A stretch of 64,000 nucleotides of DNA. Source: Vibrio sp. J1-1 (GTDB lineage Bacteria > Pseudomonadota > Gammaproteobacteria > Enterobacterales > Vibrionaceae). The DNA lies in assembly GCF_021728395.1 (NCBI RefSeq), contig NZ_JAKKCM010000008.1:62001-126000 (forward strand). Direction: 5' to 3'. The notes beneath the pieces are model-generated. The model saw only the letters and a program-made list of their open reading frames with translations, made no database searches and had not been told where the DNA came from. Below, piece by piece: positions 49,501-55,961 of the stretch (position 1 is its first letter; every line of letters starts with the position of its first letter). The translations under genes were made by a program, and so were the position numbers.

Positions 49501-50408
49501 ATGGAATTCCAGGGCTGGTTGACAAATTCAAAATTGATGAAGATCCCATTGCAAATGGAAGCAAACGTCGAATTGACTTGATCTGGGAGACTCCTGCACA
49601 GGAAAGACGCGCCAAAGAGTTAAGTATTACGCCATTGAGCAATACCAACCAGTTAATACCCACAGAATCGCCGGTGTACACAACTGATAGTGTGCAAGTG
49701 GTATATAAGCGTAAGCCAGAGCATCCGAAATTTGGGGAAGGCGAATGGATACGCCGTAGAGTAGGATTGATTGGACTTGATATTCTCTCTACAGAGAATG
49801 CATGGAGTGGCCTGGAATTGAAGCGCAACGAGGATTTGGTTGATGGACGCACAACCAATCCAAAATTTGTTTACTCCACCTCGGCGGTTCGATTTGGTCA
49901 ACATTTGACCCCAACCTTAAAACGCTTTGAATCTATTGATATAAGTGAGGGAGTAGATCGCACGTTGCAAGAGCACCTTAAGCAAATGTTGCAATTCACG
50001 TTGAATGTGGCAAAAGCGCAAAGTGATATGAGGAGCATGGCACGATGTGATATTGGCTGGGGTTATGACAATGAATTGCTCGCTGAACTGGTTCCCGAAG
50101 TGGACTCAAATACGCTAATTACCCGTACTCCAATACCGAGTCAGAGATTAGTAGCCAGAAACATAAATTTACTTGGAACTGTAGCAGGTTCTGAGGAAAC
50201 CATTGAATCAGTTGCGGATTCGGTTCAAATCGCAGCTCAAAATACGGTGCTGAATAAGGTATATCCTACTATTGAATCTGGCACTGACGAGGGCAAGCCA
50301 AGGGGCGCTTTGGTTTTCGATGTGACAATTTATGCGCATATCGAGGGAGAAGATAAACCTACTTTTCAGTTGTTCAATTTAACCCTGCCTCTGGCACGCA
50401 TTGTGTAG
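40497..50408 (+). CDS. Giant 3303-residue protein of unknown family
   Basis: One uninterrupted frame of 9.9 kb. No signal peptide, no obvious membrane helix, no RTX or haemagglutinin repeats, and only about six cysteines. By eye, residues 1-900 mix beta-rich segments and loops; about 900-1510 is dense in amphipathic beta strands (for example LDIGLQGIMRLTAE and VSVRVRVVIARIKVFGKRIE); the rest is mixed with charged helices. The short motif G[L/F]GSDED or a close variant recurs at residues 394, 444, 507, 649, 1732 and 2079. It starts by a 4-base overlap with the lipoprotein gene and ends 10 bases before the metallopeptidase start. The intact frame shows it is under selection. Export or structural role is guesswork. 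Confidence 0.75.
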   Translation: MKLIRVTNSNVFIPEFNIGEPLSARIGFVMWNDDGRTEIDLTDSWGGGGYALWPTLSQSNHNWRRFGNNILDAFTAQNQALPEGREVRFGLFSERGIATGEDWIEVRRNSTPGVPDTVSKSVGLAVGNESFKLNIQSNAPITLTQDGFLFGTVIAPHSLRVTRENGGSPAGIPWPVDGEVTLSVANSDTAGCFEFISTLDQNSLDNLGVHLRFAVAGEYDEFWNSAPINSSRFTLFTYDGPFANQHTVKVQMDLQQPYEKSRTSMAFVGAGAHGTSSISLAIQSYFETADGHRVGLIPLEDSRLVLERFVDEYLDGELPNQRARNYLTPDGQFELLIDGDDGSSLWPERHKLLTGLSRTEFLEFSPRRADDLPGNVIRFTSRQAAADFRTIPDGFGSDEDLTGDILSNQLTTSWIDLPGNIGPRLVASRQPERMALHGRKVEKGLGSDEDVGLLYFEPNNVDHNVPIPAVPLLGLSNTKDSSNTAIDLEKTVLSSQRSKLLRKQATGLGSESAEKTVYTPQGFRVILREDGTWGELLIAHIPINKNKHSKISLENINEDFVDLLMQNRVFMVTSSTQDITGTTMFNLKGAFNVAGWGFSANLGNNPGASSASAPSGVSMPTALIVKSHDKSIADLVKDPQLWTNRSQLGSESLINLQAALTDYIKAARELADKEKVTNPGVKSRYGSFLDAIDNPDWNGFLLVNVNIDTSNLPLQIKGLMGGVNNKQLTAHHFGIELTRNEKGTKDLTPKRSSIFGLVDYPAPGSGPAPQPKDPHLNQPALNDSRYDFKLQKMSVLFENGEVTRFDCRIALFIGALFTDSVKSEQNNSEHTGRILSFDGQYEGRFVDGTRRDTYTFIHKKDYEFELDTFIFEKLTLTKLQFITESSKAIGQGREKIKTRVALWGNMDFQEVSEDVNFPGIEKLDFDDLGITFEFELGKNIELPDLLPNFDIGPVRFELPEKGFGSGFLPSLPFKLKFFQTAPRNEPISLGEEGYFGMSFDGSLPQFRFGLGFDVDLGALGALASSLEGIRMTLLFGWIPKVENGGERGFSVGLRFEGGGGQNLDIGLQGIMRLTAEDYEFGKVEADNNKSYFMVSIKKAHLYLLGKKLPKDDGFTLFLFVDPENPDVDKIGWFMGLNNLGSPDGFDVKYLGLGQRVDAYNKPGVPSTVEVVEHLKSHGAIRTAEQVKQKLAERQVLYDADRGWTIGLQTLIYDAFDLDLVFMDPEMYGARLRVPSSNSPAPLLFDVDILYRKITDDLGVYSTEIVLPDHIRQIEFGAASITVPAIGLDIWTDGGVTVDLGYPSENLDFSRSFTVQILPFLGSGGMIYSRINGLGATTFPQPVDPDWRYSPVMRVAFAARVGLGKEIRKGILRAGLSLAVFGMIDGTWGKLRYVGSQDPAPTTQAPKSYVIVSGRYGLVGEIFGYVDFRIVRAGVSVRVWSSVGIVLETWNPTTLYFEAGVSVRVRVVIARIKVFGKRIEIKASFSFRSTIRYDWKIGSRDSRYDSVFGAGLGLEEARPVFGSNYLSAPPISWDYSFKVWQQQEDLTVWFTPDVSLNDDGVPQVVLLMMCEGGPEASGVIGERPFDKVIQSLLVWAIREKFKDLGEFSGSVVDWELSIEHVDQLERALAQPIALSRSGNGANTPLDYTTLQKFLKGNFNLTIREHPKGGAGESKGGAQFPVPSELILQIEDNGSPHEVKLSDLRKVSENYQDELDEYFEKMLVLMDERNTDPGLGSDDERLAIEILFEDYFALLIKTAVEEVKQAHLTFSESHIAVSRLLQKMTLNPEIDPNKPKRDAYSRIAASAGRYQFYGLRVKNPDDPQDTMAFFDLVQLQIPLRTTLQEWSSAVANQLDYRLSLSAAPEAWFSVNAAQSKLDIDVLEAMRLIDIHPDWVDAKVLNILRGQNRRYGFSDPVKISSQQNQNGALGGTLWPITEMLRADLHNRLGKLGKGPLPLALKVGNANSNEDQDKDISNWQWTTQIPVHITRVERVDGGGQFVPNTYMIGGVSEANRYVLDRLLTDKDGRWYEQPDKLDVFLLHEDLQNEGALKHLPLNRSGSFAFKTNLSRISRPHGVVEDSFGSDEDTEDNFAANFTAAEKLELLEIIRQGSVVNSGGYFLHIETKDGGGLPPAIFDSNNDRTYLTLMIVFKGENLPARDYFTNLYIPNGLTDSAITDASDSASKSFLYAESGDKVYEPVIEPGHIPLNVVRAAPSRRYIKSDGTRGTLAQAVADVDVDMLSETERVAALFAAGDTEVELEERFNLLEWEIKGDADFVAQSGDSVLPIGPADFEESDEIPDSFNSEDWLYEQLVPVHKFAQQNDGLPPDERDIYAGVGKTITFRVGFRDIYGNRLNRSTFRPINIKLEYFDHLLNPLKLPAVAAAYGWGSNGSLEIMLSATFDPNTFAREMDDGTLAFFDPDVENDPENDALGDKLVESQRLYRRMQQQLDDPNITAGIETSLSTDSISLSRDKIDKLREFCVEGYDVIESLLQGDSPASRPSWSQIVKVLQMPEEDFVEIKVALCIARRQSNVIRMPDAPERAYLPAWKNVTTIAPKTAAASEEGSEKLLDYAIAFKTAFDGFELTTGVGTQSTRSFWAVSSKVIQLQIDWQAASEGPAIFAPPPLSTSLLSAEFEYDEPLNTATTTKLKASVRDADVDDYMRLFIRDIARFLSPEIAVPARKVSESVLDEVLRYKRVLASKLAAKITTVLIDERPFIDEASLPAKSVFKDRLITDLPSAYDVDSVLSYPLKINSAFKDQDAPSVYGRIVLASQDITSLPIMFRPVKVQLDSNSPWLVALFDSKREKRRAEETLNPQFRITHVERTFDGKDYRPSAWLKLIEEMEIPLTPAASGQQKPVRIPVPLRRFPVTPTLMAQSFTSQKIKESDSLIDWFEQARAWHFQTDYGRPDVDQDTVYFDVRYNNQDTVIPQGDVATDNEPQNWVSLLFKSLVVYRTHRDEIWTSLNKLPTGQSSLQVQNAVTAFANLAKAVTEAFQQDLGLEEDGIPGLVDKFKIDEDPIANGSKRRIDLIWETPAQERRAKELSITPLSNTNQLIPTESPVYTTDSVQVVYKRKPEHPKFGEGEWIRRRVGLIGLDILSTENAWSGLELKRNEDLVDGRTTNPKFVYSTSAVRFGQHLTPTLKRFESIDISEGVDRTLQEHLKQMLQFTLNVAKAQSDMRSMARCDIGWGYDNELLAELVPEVDSNTLITRTPIPSQRLVARNINLLGTVAGSEETIESVADSVQIAAQNTVLNKVYPTIESGTDEGKPRGALVFDVTIYAHIEGEDKPTFQLFNLTLPLARIV

Positions 50409-50418
50409 AGGACATAGT

Positions 50419-51519
50419 ATGCCTGGACACATCATGATCTCTAGAAAACAGGACCCTAGTATGTCTGATTTAGGTACTTCTAGGGTATTTGTTCCTGAAC
50501 CCATCTCTGAGGGACCCAATAGCAAGTTAATACGAATTATAGGTTTACCAGTCGTACAGCCAGACCAGTTTGGTAACTATGTGCCTGAAGTTCATGGAAA
50601 CATTGATGCATTCGACGCCGTGCATACGTTTGCAGCTGTTTGGAGAGTCGATAATATGTTACGGCGCGCATTCAGAGCAGCAGACGAGAATGTACCTTCC
50701 GGTTGGCAATGGGGAGACTCGCCTTTAGAGGTCCACCCTCACTTCAGTCAACGGTCAGGTGCTTGGTATCGTAGACGGTCAAAACGCATTGAATTTAACT
50801 ACTTCAGTTATGAGGCGAAAGTCATATATACCTGTCGTTCCTACGATATTGTTGCTCACGAAACAGCTCATGCAGTGTTGGATGCAATGAAACCAGGCTG
50901 GTATCCAGGCAGTAGCTCACTGAAACAAACACTGGCAATCCATGAGTCTTTTGCTGATTTAGCAGCCGTATTCGCACTTTTAGATCAGCCGACAGTATGC
51001 ACCGATATTATTGCCTCTTGTCGGGGAGACCTGCATGCCAAAACATTTCTCTCCTTGTTCGCGGAGCAATATGGCGCAACAAAGCGACCCCTGCAAGGAT
51101 ACATGAGAAATGCCGATAACGACTTACGCCTGGGAGATGTGGATAGAAGTAGACGATATGAACTTTCGAAAGTTCTGACTGGTGCAATTTACGACATATT
51201 TGTCGACGTTTTTGAACTCCACATATCAGACCCTTACTGCAATTTTGCAGCTACTCTCAACAGAGTTGGAGAGCTGGTATTACATAGACTGGTCGATGCC
51301 ATCATCAAAGCTCCCGAATCAAATGCCACGTTCAAGGATGTTGCCGAAATAATGATAAGCAATGAGCAAGATGAGTGTTTTCGCCAAATAATCAGACGCC
51401 AGTTCGGTTGCAGAGGTATTTTATTAGATTCGACAGGAGATACTGATGCAGACCACTTATCTGATGCAGAGCTAAGTTTAGAAGAATTCTGTAGTTGTCC
51501 TAACGACTGTGATTCATAG
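50419..51519 (+). CDS. Zinc metallopeptidase (gluzincin type, HETAH)
   Basis: A 366-residue protein with the zinc site HETAH (His 147, Glu 148, His 151) and a likely third ligand Glu 176 in AIHESFADLA, 24 residues further on, as in thermolysin-like gluzincins. No signal peptide is visible. The C terminus ends in a short Cys cluster (EEFCSCPNDCDS). Start ATG 50419 has GAGGA upstream; the TTG at 50401 is less likely. It follows the giant gene by 10 bases and should be co-expressed with it. It may process the giant protein or the lipoprotein; that is inference from position. Confidence 0.78.
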   Translation: MPGHIMISRKQDPSMSDLGTSRVFVPEPISEGPNSKLIRIIGLPVVQPDQFGNYVPEVHGNIDAFDAVHTFAAVWRVDNMLRRAFRAADENVPSGWQWGDSPLEVHPHFSQRSGAWYRRRSKRIEFNYFSYEAKVIYTCRSYDIVAHETAHAVLDAMKPGWYPGSSSLKQTLAIHESFADLAAVFALLDQPTVCTDIIASCRGDLHAKTFLSLFAEQYGATKRPLQGYMRNADNDLRLGDVDRSRRYELSKVLTGAIYDIFVDVFELHISDPYCNFAATLNRVGELVLHRLVDAIIKAPESNATFKDVAEIMISNEQDECFRQIIRRQFGCRGILLDSTGDTDADHLSDAELSLEEFCSCPNDCDS

Positions 51520-51595
51520 AATAGATAACTTCGAACACAAAGCATATCGCGATGACATTCTTTCAATCGCTAGAATCTCACTTAGTTGACCATAT

Positions 51596-51609
51596 ATGGA
51601 CGCCTCAGC
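51596..51609. repeat. Subterminal inverted repeat of the IS1111-type element (left in window)
   Basis: ATGGACGCCTCAGC, an exact inverted copy of GCTGAGGCGTCCAT at the other end. Confidence 0.85.
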
Positions 51610-51805
51610 TTTTACAACACTTTTGAATGATTGGTTCACTACCATATATTCGGCGTCGTTACAGGCTATTTCGCCTGCGCCTTGATGTAAATCCGAAACC
51701 TATTGCCTAATCACTACATCGGCATTTAATGCCTTGGTCAACTCAGGTTACAATAGGCACGGTTAACCGTTTATTCATCAGTGTATGTAAACTTTCTTGA
51801 GGTTA
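51610..51805 (-). ncRNA. Candidate bridge RNA region of the IS1111-type element
   Basis: 196 bases with no open frame between the transposase stop and the end repeat. In the IS1111 group the bridge RNA that guides target choice is known to be encoded in this 3' non-coding end. The location is expected from the family; I did not fold the sequence or define RNA ends. Confidence 0.55.
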
Positions 51806-52834
51806 TTATGCAAAGGCTTTGTTTACGTCAAAGTCATGGCTTCCTGTTAATATTTTCCATGCTATACGAGCTAGTTTATTCGCAAGTGCTACCACAGCTT
51901 TATGTTTACCTTGTCTGACAGCTAAAGCGTTGAACCATTGCCCAAGTTTATCTTGCCGTTTGCTGGCAAAACGCCCTACAGCCCTCGCGCCATGAATAAG
52001 TAACACACGCAGATCGGCGCTGCCATTTTTTGTGATGCTCCCTAAGCTGATTTTACTACCAGAACTTGATTGAGTTGGTACCAATCCGCACCATGCAGAT
52101 AACTGCCTGCCATTTTTGAATTGTAGACCTGAACCTATCTCACTAATAAAACTCGCTGTTACTAATGGCCCAAATCCAGGAATTGAAAGCAGTGCTTCGT
52201 AGCGAGGTTGATTTTGACAAAGAGCTTTAATATCACGCTCGATTTGCTCTATTCGATAATTTAAAGCGCATAAATCATCATATAGGGACTTAAGAAGGCT
52301 ACGGAGAGTATACGAAAGATCGTTGCTTCCATCTTCTAAAGCCTCTATCAGGGACGCTTGCAGTTTTATTCTTCCGACACTAAAAATAACGCCAGATTCA
52401 CCTGCTAAACTGCGAATTTGGTTTACTGTCGCCGTTCTGTTCTGGACTAAGCGGGCCCGAACACAGCGTAATGATTTAATATCTTGTTGATCTACCGTTT
52501 TTATAGGCACTTTATGGATATTAGGTCGAAAAGCTGCTTCACATATAGCAAGAGCATCATTCGCATCGTTCTTTTGGCTTGAGACAAATGGCTTAACATG
52601 TTGGGCTGGAATTAGCTGAACATCGAAGCCTAACTCTTTGAACTTCCTCCCCCAATAGTGAGAGGTCCCACATGCTTCCATTGCAATTAAAGTTCCTTGA
52701 GGAAATTGCCTTACTTTATCGAGTAGCTTATTGCGTCTAACTTTTTGATTACTCTTAATTGAATGATCTACAAGACAAACACAGACCTGAAATACATTTT
52801 TGGCTAAATCAATTCCAACAACTTTTATATCCAT
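51806..52834 (-). CDS. IS110-family (IS1111 group) transposase
   Basis: A 342-residue DEDD recombinase. N-terminal RuvC-like domain: GIDLAKNVFQVCV holds the first Asp, IAMEACGTSHYWG the Glu, and KNDANDALAICEA the last Asp pair. C-terminal Tnp domain: SIPGFGPLVTASFISEIG, WCGLVPTQSSSGSK and the serine-bearing LGSITKNGSADLRVLLIHGA. Full length, no stops, so probably active. Confidence 0.93.
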   Translation of the reverse strand: MDIKVVGIDLAKNVFQVCVCLVDHSIKSNQKVRRNKLLDKVRQFPQGTLIAMEACGTSHYWGRKFKELGFDVQLIPAQHVKPFVSSQKNDANDALAICEAAFRPNIHKVPIKTVDQQDIKSLRCVRARLVQNRTATVNQIRSLAGESGVIFSVGRIKLQASLIEALEDGSNDLSYTLRSLLKSLYDDLCALNYRIEQIERDIKALCQNQPRYEALLSIPGFGPLVTASFISEIGSGLQFKNGRQLSAWCGLVPTQSSSGSKISLGSITKNGSADLRVLLIHGARAVGRFASKRQDKLGQWFNALAVRQGKHKAVVALANKLARIAWKILTGSHDFDVNKAFA

Positions 52835-52895
52835 AATGGCAGCCCTTTAGGTTTACTATCAGCATCAAGTTTGGCAGATACCGCGAAACTTGAGT

Positions 52896-52909
52896 GCTGA
52901 GGCGTCCAT
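52896..52909. repeat. Subterminal inverted repeat of the IS1111-type element (right in window)
   Basis: GCTGAGGCGTCCAT, exact inverted copy of the repeat at 51596. It lies 61 bases before the transposase start on the minus strand. Confidence 0.85.
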
Positions 52910-52967
52910 CACATCACTACAGAGTTGGTTGCGTTACGCATTCCTCTTTTCGTCACTCGAATGTTCA

Positions 52968-53252
52968 ATGGAAAGTAAGCGTTGGGATGATGAGTGAAGG
53001 CGTGGATATCCCTCGGCTGCAGGCTTGTTGTCATATTAGCTCAATCAAAACAGAACGTTACTTTAGACGAATCCTTGGAAGAATATTGAGAGTTGACGAT
53101 TCAACCAACCAAAAAGCATGATTGTATACCTTTGCAAAAGACAGCTTGGTCAAGTTCGAAGAGTGCTTGTAGAAGAAGACATTCCAGAATCTTGCATGTT
53201 TGTTGGCATTGAAAACTCAATTGGTCCATGTGGTGTAGATTCTTCTTCGTAA
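52968..53252 (+). pseudogene. C-terminal fragment of a superfamily II helicase
   Basis: The translation WKVSVGMMSEGVDIPRLQ and, further on, CCHISSIKTERYFRRILGRILRV matches motifs V and VI of DEAD/DEAH helicases of the restriction or defence type. A TGA at 53119 replaces a sense codon (probably Trp) and the frame resumes as LYTFAKDSLVKFEE, then shifts frame and ends GIENSIGPCGVDSSS. The N-terminal two thirds are absent. Decayed remnant next to the IS1111-type element, left by earlier rearrangement. Confidence 0.78.
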
Positions 53253-53373
53253 GAAACTAGCATTACTTTGAATAACGAATAAACATCTTTCTACAACTTG
53301 AATGGTAAGCGCTTAATTCTCGACACCATTCCCATTTAAACCCAAGCCCCGATAATGACTGCAGTAATTACCT

Positions 53374-53694
53374 ATGGACGCTTTTATGTCATCTCTACAG
53401 CAAACTTGGAAGCATCATGTCGAAACTTGGCAAACCACCAAACTATCTCAAGCACAATACTGCCGAACCCACAGTCTAGACCAATCTCAATTCAGCTACT
53501 GGAAACGTAAATTCAACCGCGTGAACTCCGTGACTAAATCCGTTACCTCTAAGTTCGCCCTCGCACAGGTTGAAACGGTTACCGAACAGCTCAGTTCATC
53601 GCTGACGGTGACACTCCCAAGTGGTGCTCAACTTGAGGGCATAGATGAACACAATGCTCACGTCGCCGCCAAACTCATCGAGTACATGAGCTAA
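53374..53694 (+). CDS. tnpA: IS66 accessory protein TnpA
   Basis: A 106-residue small basic protein with the IS66 OrfA layout: helix-turn-helix-like TWKHHVETWQTTKLSQAQYC, then HSLDQSQFSYWKRKF, and the C-terminal LPSGAQLEG segment. The stop overlaps the tnpB start (TAATG). Confidence 0.88.
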   Translation: MDAFMSSLQQTWKHHVETWQTTKLSQAQYCRTHSLDQSQFSYWKRKFNRVNSVTKSVTSKFALAQVETVTEQLSSSLTVTLPSGAQLEGIDEHNAHVAAKLIEYMS

Positions 53695-54062
53695 TGCGTC
53701 AGCCCACGTTAAGACCCGCGTTGACACTACCGAAAGTCTATCTCTACCGTGACCCGATCGATTTTCGCAAGTCACATCGAGGCTTGAGTGCACTCGTTGA
53801 GCTAAAGCTAGGCCATAATCCCTTTAGCGGAGAGCTGTATGTCTTCACCAATAAACAGCGCAACAAAATTAAGTGCCTGTTCTGGGAGGACAACGGCTTC
53901 GTGCTTTATTACAAGTCACTTGCTGAAGAGAAGTTCAAATGGCTAAAGCGTACCGATGAGTTAGTTACCCTCACAGGTCAACAGATAAATTTGCTGCTTG
54001 ATGGCTACGATATCTCCTTGATGCAAGGGCATAAAAAGTTGGAATACGAGTCATTGTTTTAG
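53694..54062 (+). CDS. tnpB: IS66 accessory protein TnpB
   Basis: A 122-residue IS66 OrfB protein: KVYLYRDPIDFRKSHRGLSALVE split over residues 14-36, FTNKQRNKIKCLFWEDNGFVL, and EKFKWLKR are family hallmarks. Intact, but its transposase partner is broken, so it is non-functional in practice. Confidence 0.92.
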   Translation: MRQPTLRPALTLPKVYLYRDPIDFRKSHRGLSALVELKLGHNPFSGELYVFTNKQRNKIKCLFWEDNGFVLYYKSLAEEKFKWLKRTDELVTLTGQQINLLLDGYDISLMQGHKKLEYESLF

Positions 54063-54128
54063 CGACTTAATCGTCTGTTTTTGGTACAATAATCCCTGTT
54101 CCCATAAGGCATTCAAGGCGATTTTACT

Positions 54129-54487
54129 GTGACTTCTTCCACTGGCCATTTAGCTGAAATCGAGCGACTTCGAGCTCAGTTAGCCGAGAAAGAAGCACAG
54201 CTCCAAAGCCAATCTGCTTGTATTGATGTGTTAGAAGAGGTGGTGCGTCACCTTAAAATTAAACGCTTCATGCCGAGCAGTGAGAAAACCAATGCTGACC
54301 ATTTCCTGTTGTTCGATGAGGCAGAGCTCTGTGCTGACCCAAAGCTTGAGCAACATGAAAAAGACAACTAAGACCAGAGCAAAAGCAACGATTTAGCACC
54401 TAAACCTCGTGGTCGCAAGCCACTATCTAGCGATTTGCCTCGTGAACAAATCTTCCTCTACCTGACGGATGAACAAAAGAAAGGCGC
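54129..54487 (+). pseudogene. tnpC: IS66 transposase TnpC, N-terminal fragment
   Basis: GTG start, coiled-coil N terminus (LAEIERLRAQLAEKEAQLQS), then RFMPSSEKTNADHF. An in-frame TAA at 54369 interrupts it; the same frame goes on with PKPRGRKPLSSDLPREQIF and LYLTDEQKKGA and then leaves the family at about 54487. The catalytic DDE domain is missing. Confidence 0.85.
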
Positions 54488-54668
54488 TAAAAGCACTGAT
54501 CTGCTCCAGCCAGACTGGACACTTCATTAAGCGACTTGGACTGCCCCCAGTATCCTTGACAGTTTTCAGCCTCATTTTGAGCAGAAGTGCCTGAGTCCTT
54601 AGTATAGAAGCACTGATTAGTTCTATCTTGGTTTTCAGCGAAGTGTACAATACAGCTCTCGGCGTAAA

Positions 54669-55961
54669 TCAGAACATGTTAGATTCGAATATATTATCTT
54701 CTGACCCCTTGGCTGCTATGTATTCTTCGTGTGCTTCGTCCCAGTCTATTAGCGGAAATTCCCTTTTAATTTTCCCAATGAAATCATCGTCTTTTAGAGT
54801 TTCATAGGTCACGTCTTTATATGTTATATCTAGCTCTATTTCTTTGAGAAGTGACTCTACACTAGGAGTACACCTTTGCAGTTCTTGCGCAATCCATACT
54901 CTCAACTTTTCATCGTTAATTTTTTCAGTGGGAATAGAACCAAGAATTTTGTCTGGTATGTTTTCACGAACAATTGGTAGATAATACTCTATGACATCCT
55001 TAAGCGATGCGGAAATTCTAGCCTCAAGTTTTTCTTGTATCCTTTGACAGTAATATTCAATATCCTGTTTTAGTAATTCAATTTTTTTCTCAAAGAGGGG
55101 CTTACTTTGCTTAAGTATAACTCGGCCTTCTTTTTTTCCGAGAGTTCTTGTGAAATTATCACGGATTTCTTTTAACTTTTCATCTAGATTTTTAGATGAA
55201 ATTTCATCGCCTTCTGGAAGTAAATTGAATGTAGTCTTGATTCTATCCTTAATGGTGTCATTTGATTTGCTATTACCTAATAACGATTTTGGAATGGATA
55301 TTTTTTTTCTTTGTATAGAAGCGCCAGTCATACTTATATCAACGTATTGTAGATATGAGCTATAGACTCTTACCTGCCTAGATGTATCGAATGGAATTGG
55401 TGGAGCCTTTTCCAGCTTATCTTTAATATAATTAACTTGTGAATCCTGAGTAGGATTATCTTGAACAACAGTGGGAGTATTTTTAATTTTATCTCTTTCC
55501 GCATCGCTACTTGCTTTCATTAACGCAATTGCTTTTGCTGCTGGAGATAACTTTGAAGCCGCAGCTGCAGATTGTTCTTTACTTAATCGTAACGCATTGA
55601 AGCCATCTGATGATGGCACTCCACTTTCGAGTAATAGTGCTGTTGGTGTGAAACTATAACCACAGCCATCTATTATAATTAGAGCGAATCGAAGTTGACT
55701 CACATGATGCACCAAAATATTATTATCACGTAGTATGTCGATTGATCTGATGTCACCGTACCCCATACGAAATACCGCTTCATTTACATCTAAACATACA
55801 GTAATCATTTCGGGCTTTATAGTTCTTGCGGAGTTTGCAAGTGCTTTAGCTACGTTAGTTTGAATTCCTGGACTTGCTAGAATAATGCTTTCCTCGGCAA
55901 CGCTAATCATCTCGACTAAAGTGTTACTATCTATGTTGATAAAAATTTCACGTTCTTCCAT
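54669..55961 (-). CDS. Phospholipase-D-like protein with degenerate active site
   Basis: A 430-residue soluble protein. The first 130 residues look like a phospholipase-D-like domain: VEMISVAEESIILASPGI followed by VHHVSQLRFALIIIDG, where HxKxxxxD should be; here the His is Arg and the Lys is Ala with the Asp kept, so no catalysis is expected. The rest is helical and coiled (about 245-400), with no recognised domain. It reads toward the IS66 remnant and away from the Zorya genes; a role in defence is possible by location only. Confidence 0.68.
   Translation of the reverse strand: MEEREIFINIDSNTLVEMISVAEESIILASPGIQTNVAKALANSARTIKPEMITVCLDVNEAVFRMGYGDIRSIDILRDNNILVHHVSQLRFALIIIDGCGYSFTPTALLLESGVPSSDGFNALRLSKEQSAAAASKLSPAAKAIALMKASSDAERDKIKNTPTVVQDNPTQDSQVNYIKDKLEKAPPIPFDTSRQVRVYSSYLQYVDISMTGASIQRKKISIPKSLLGNSKSNDTIKDRIKTTFNLLPEGDEISSKNLDEKLKEIRDNFTRTLGKKEGRVILKQSKPLFEKKIELLKQDIEYYCQRIQEKLEARISASLKDVIEYYLPIVRENIPDKILGSIPTEKINDEKLRVWIAQELQRCTPSVESLLKEIELDITYKDVTYETLKDDDFIGKIKREFPLIDWDEAHEEYIAAKGSEDNIFESNMF

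Larger units (their letters stand above)
51590..52915 (-). mobile_element. IS110-family element, IS1111 group, apparently intact
   Basis: About 1.3 kb with an intact 342-residue transposase on the minus strand, near-terminal inverted repeats and a 200-base non-coding end after the transposase. Subterminal inverted repeats plus a long 3' non-coding end define the IS1111 group. The exact outer boundaries are estimated, because these elements carry a few bases outside the repeats. Confidence 0.85.
53305..54487 (+). mobile_element. Truncated IS66-family element
   Basis: Left end GTAAGCGCTTAATTCTCGAC at 53305 has the GTAAGCG start typical of IS66. tnpA and tnpB are intact, tnpC has a stop and is cut off at about 54487, where similarity ends inside the early part of the transposase. 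No right end is present. From there to 54668 I see nothing recognisable. Confidence 0.85.

Noticed and set aside
40497-50408. The giant protein as an RTX toxin or MARTX, given that V. cholerae has rtxA at this locus
   Set aside because: No GGxGxDxxx nonapeptide arrays, no MARTX repeats, no cysteine protease domain motif, and no rtxC or T1SS genes nearby. The GSDED motifs are isolated, not tandem.
51520-51590. Short frame IDNFEHKAYRDDILSIAR before the IS1111-type element as the missing part of the helicase
   Set aside because: Too short to assign and has no helicase motif; kept only as a possible trace of a decayed gene.
54423-54650. 75-codon minus-strand frame across the IS66 junction
   Set aside because: It spans the broken end of the IS66 element and its first half is antisense to transposase sequence.
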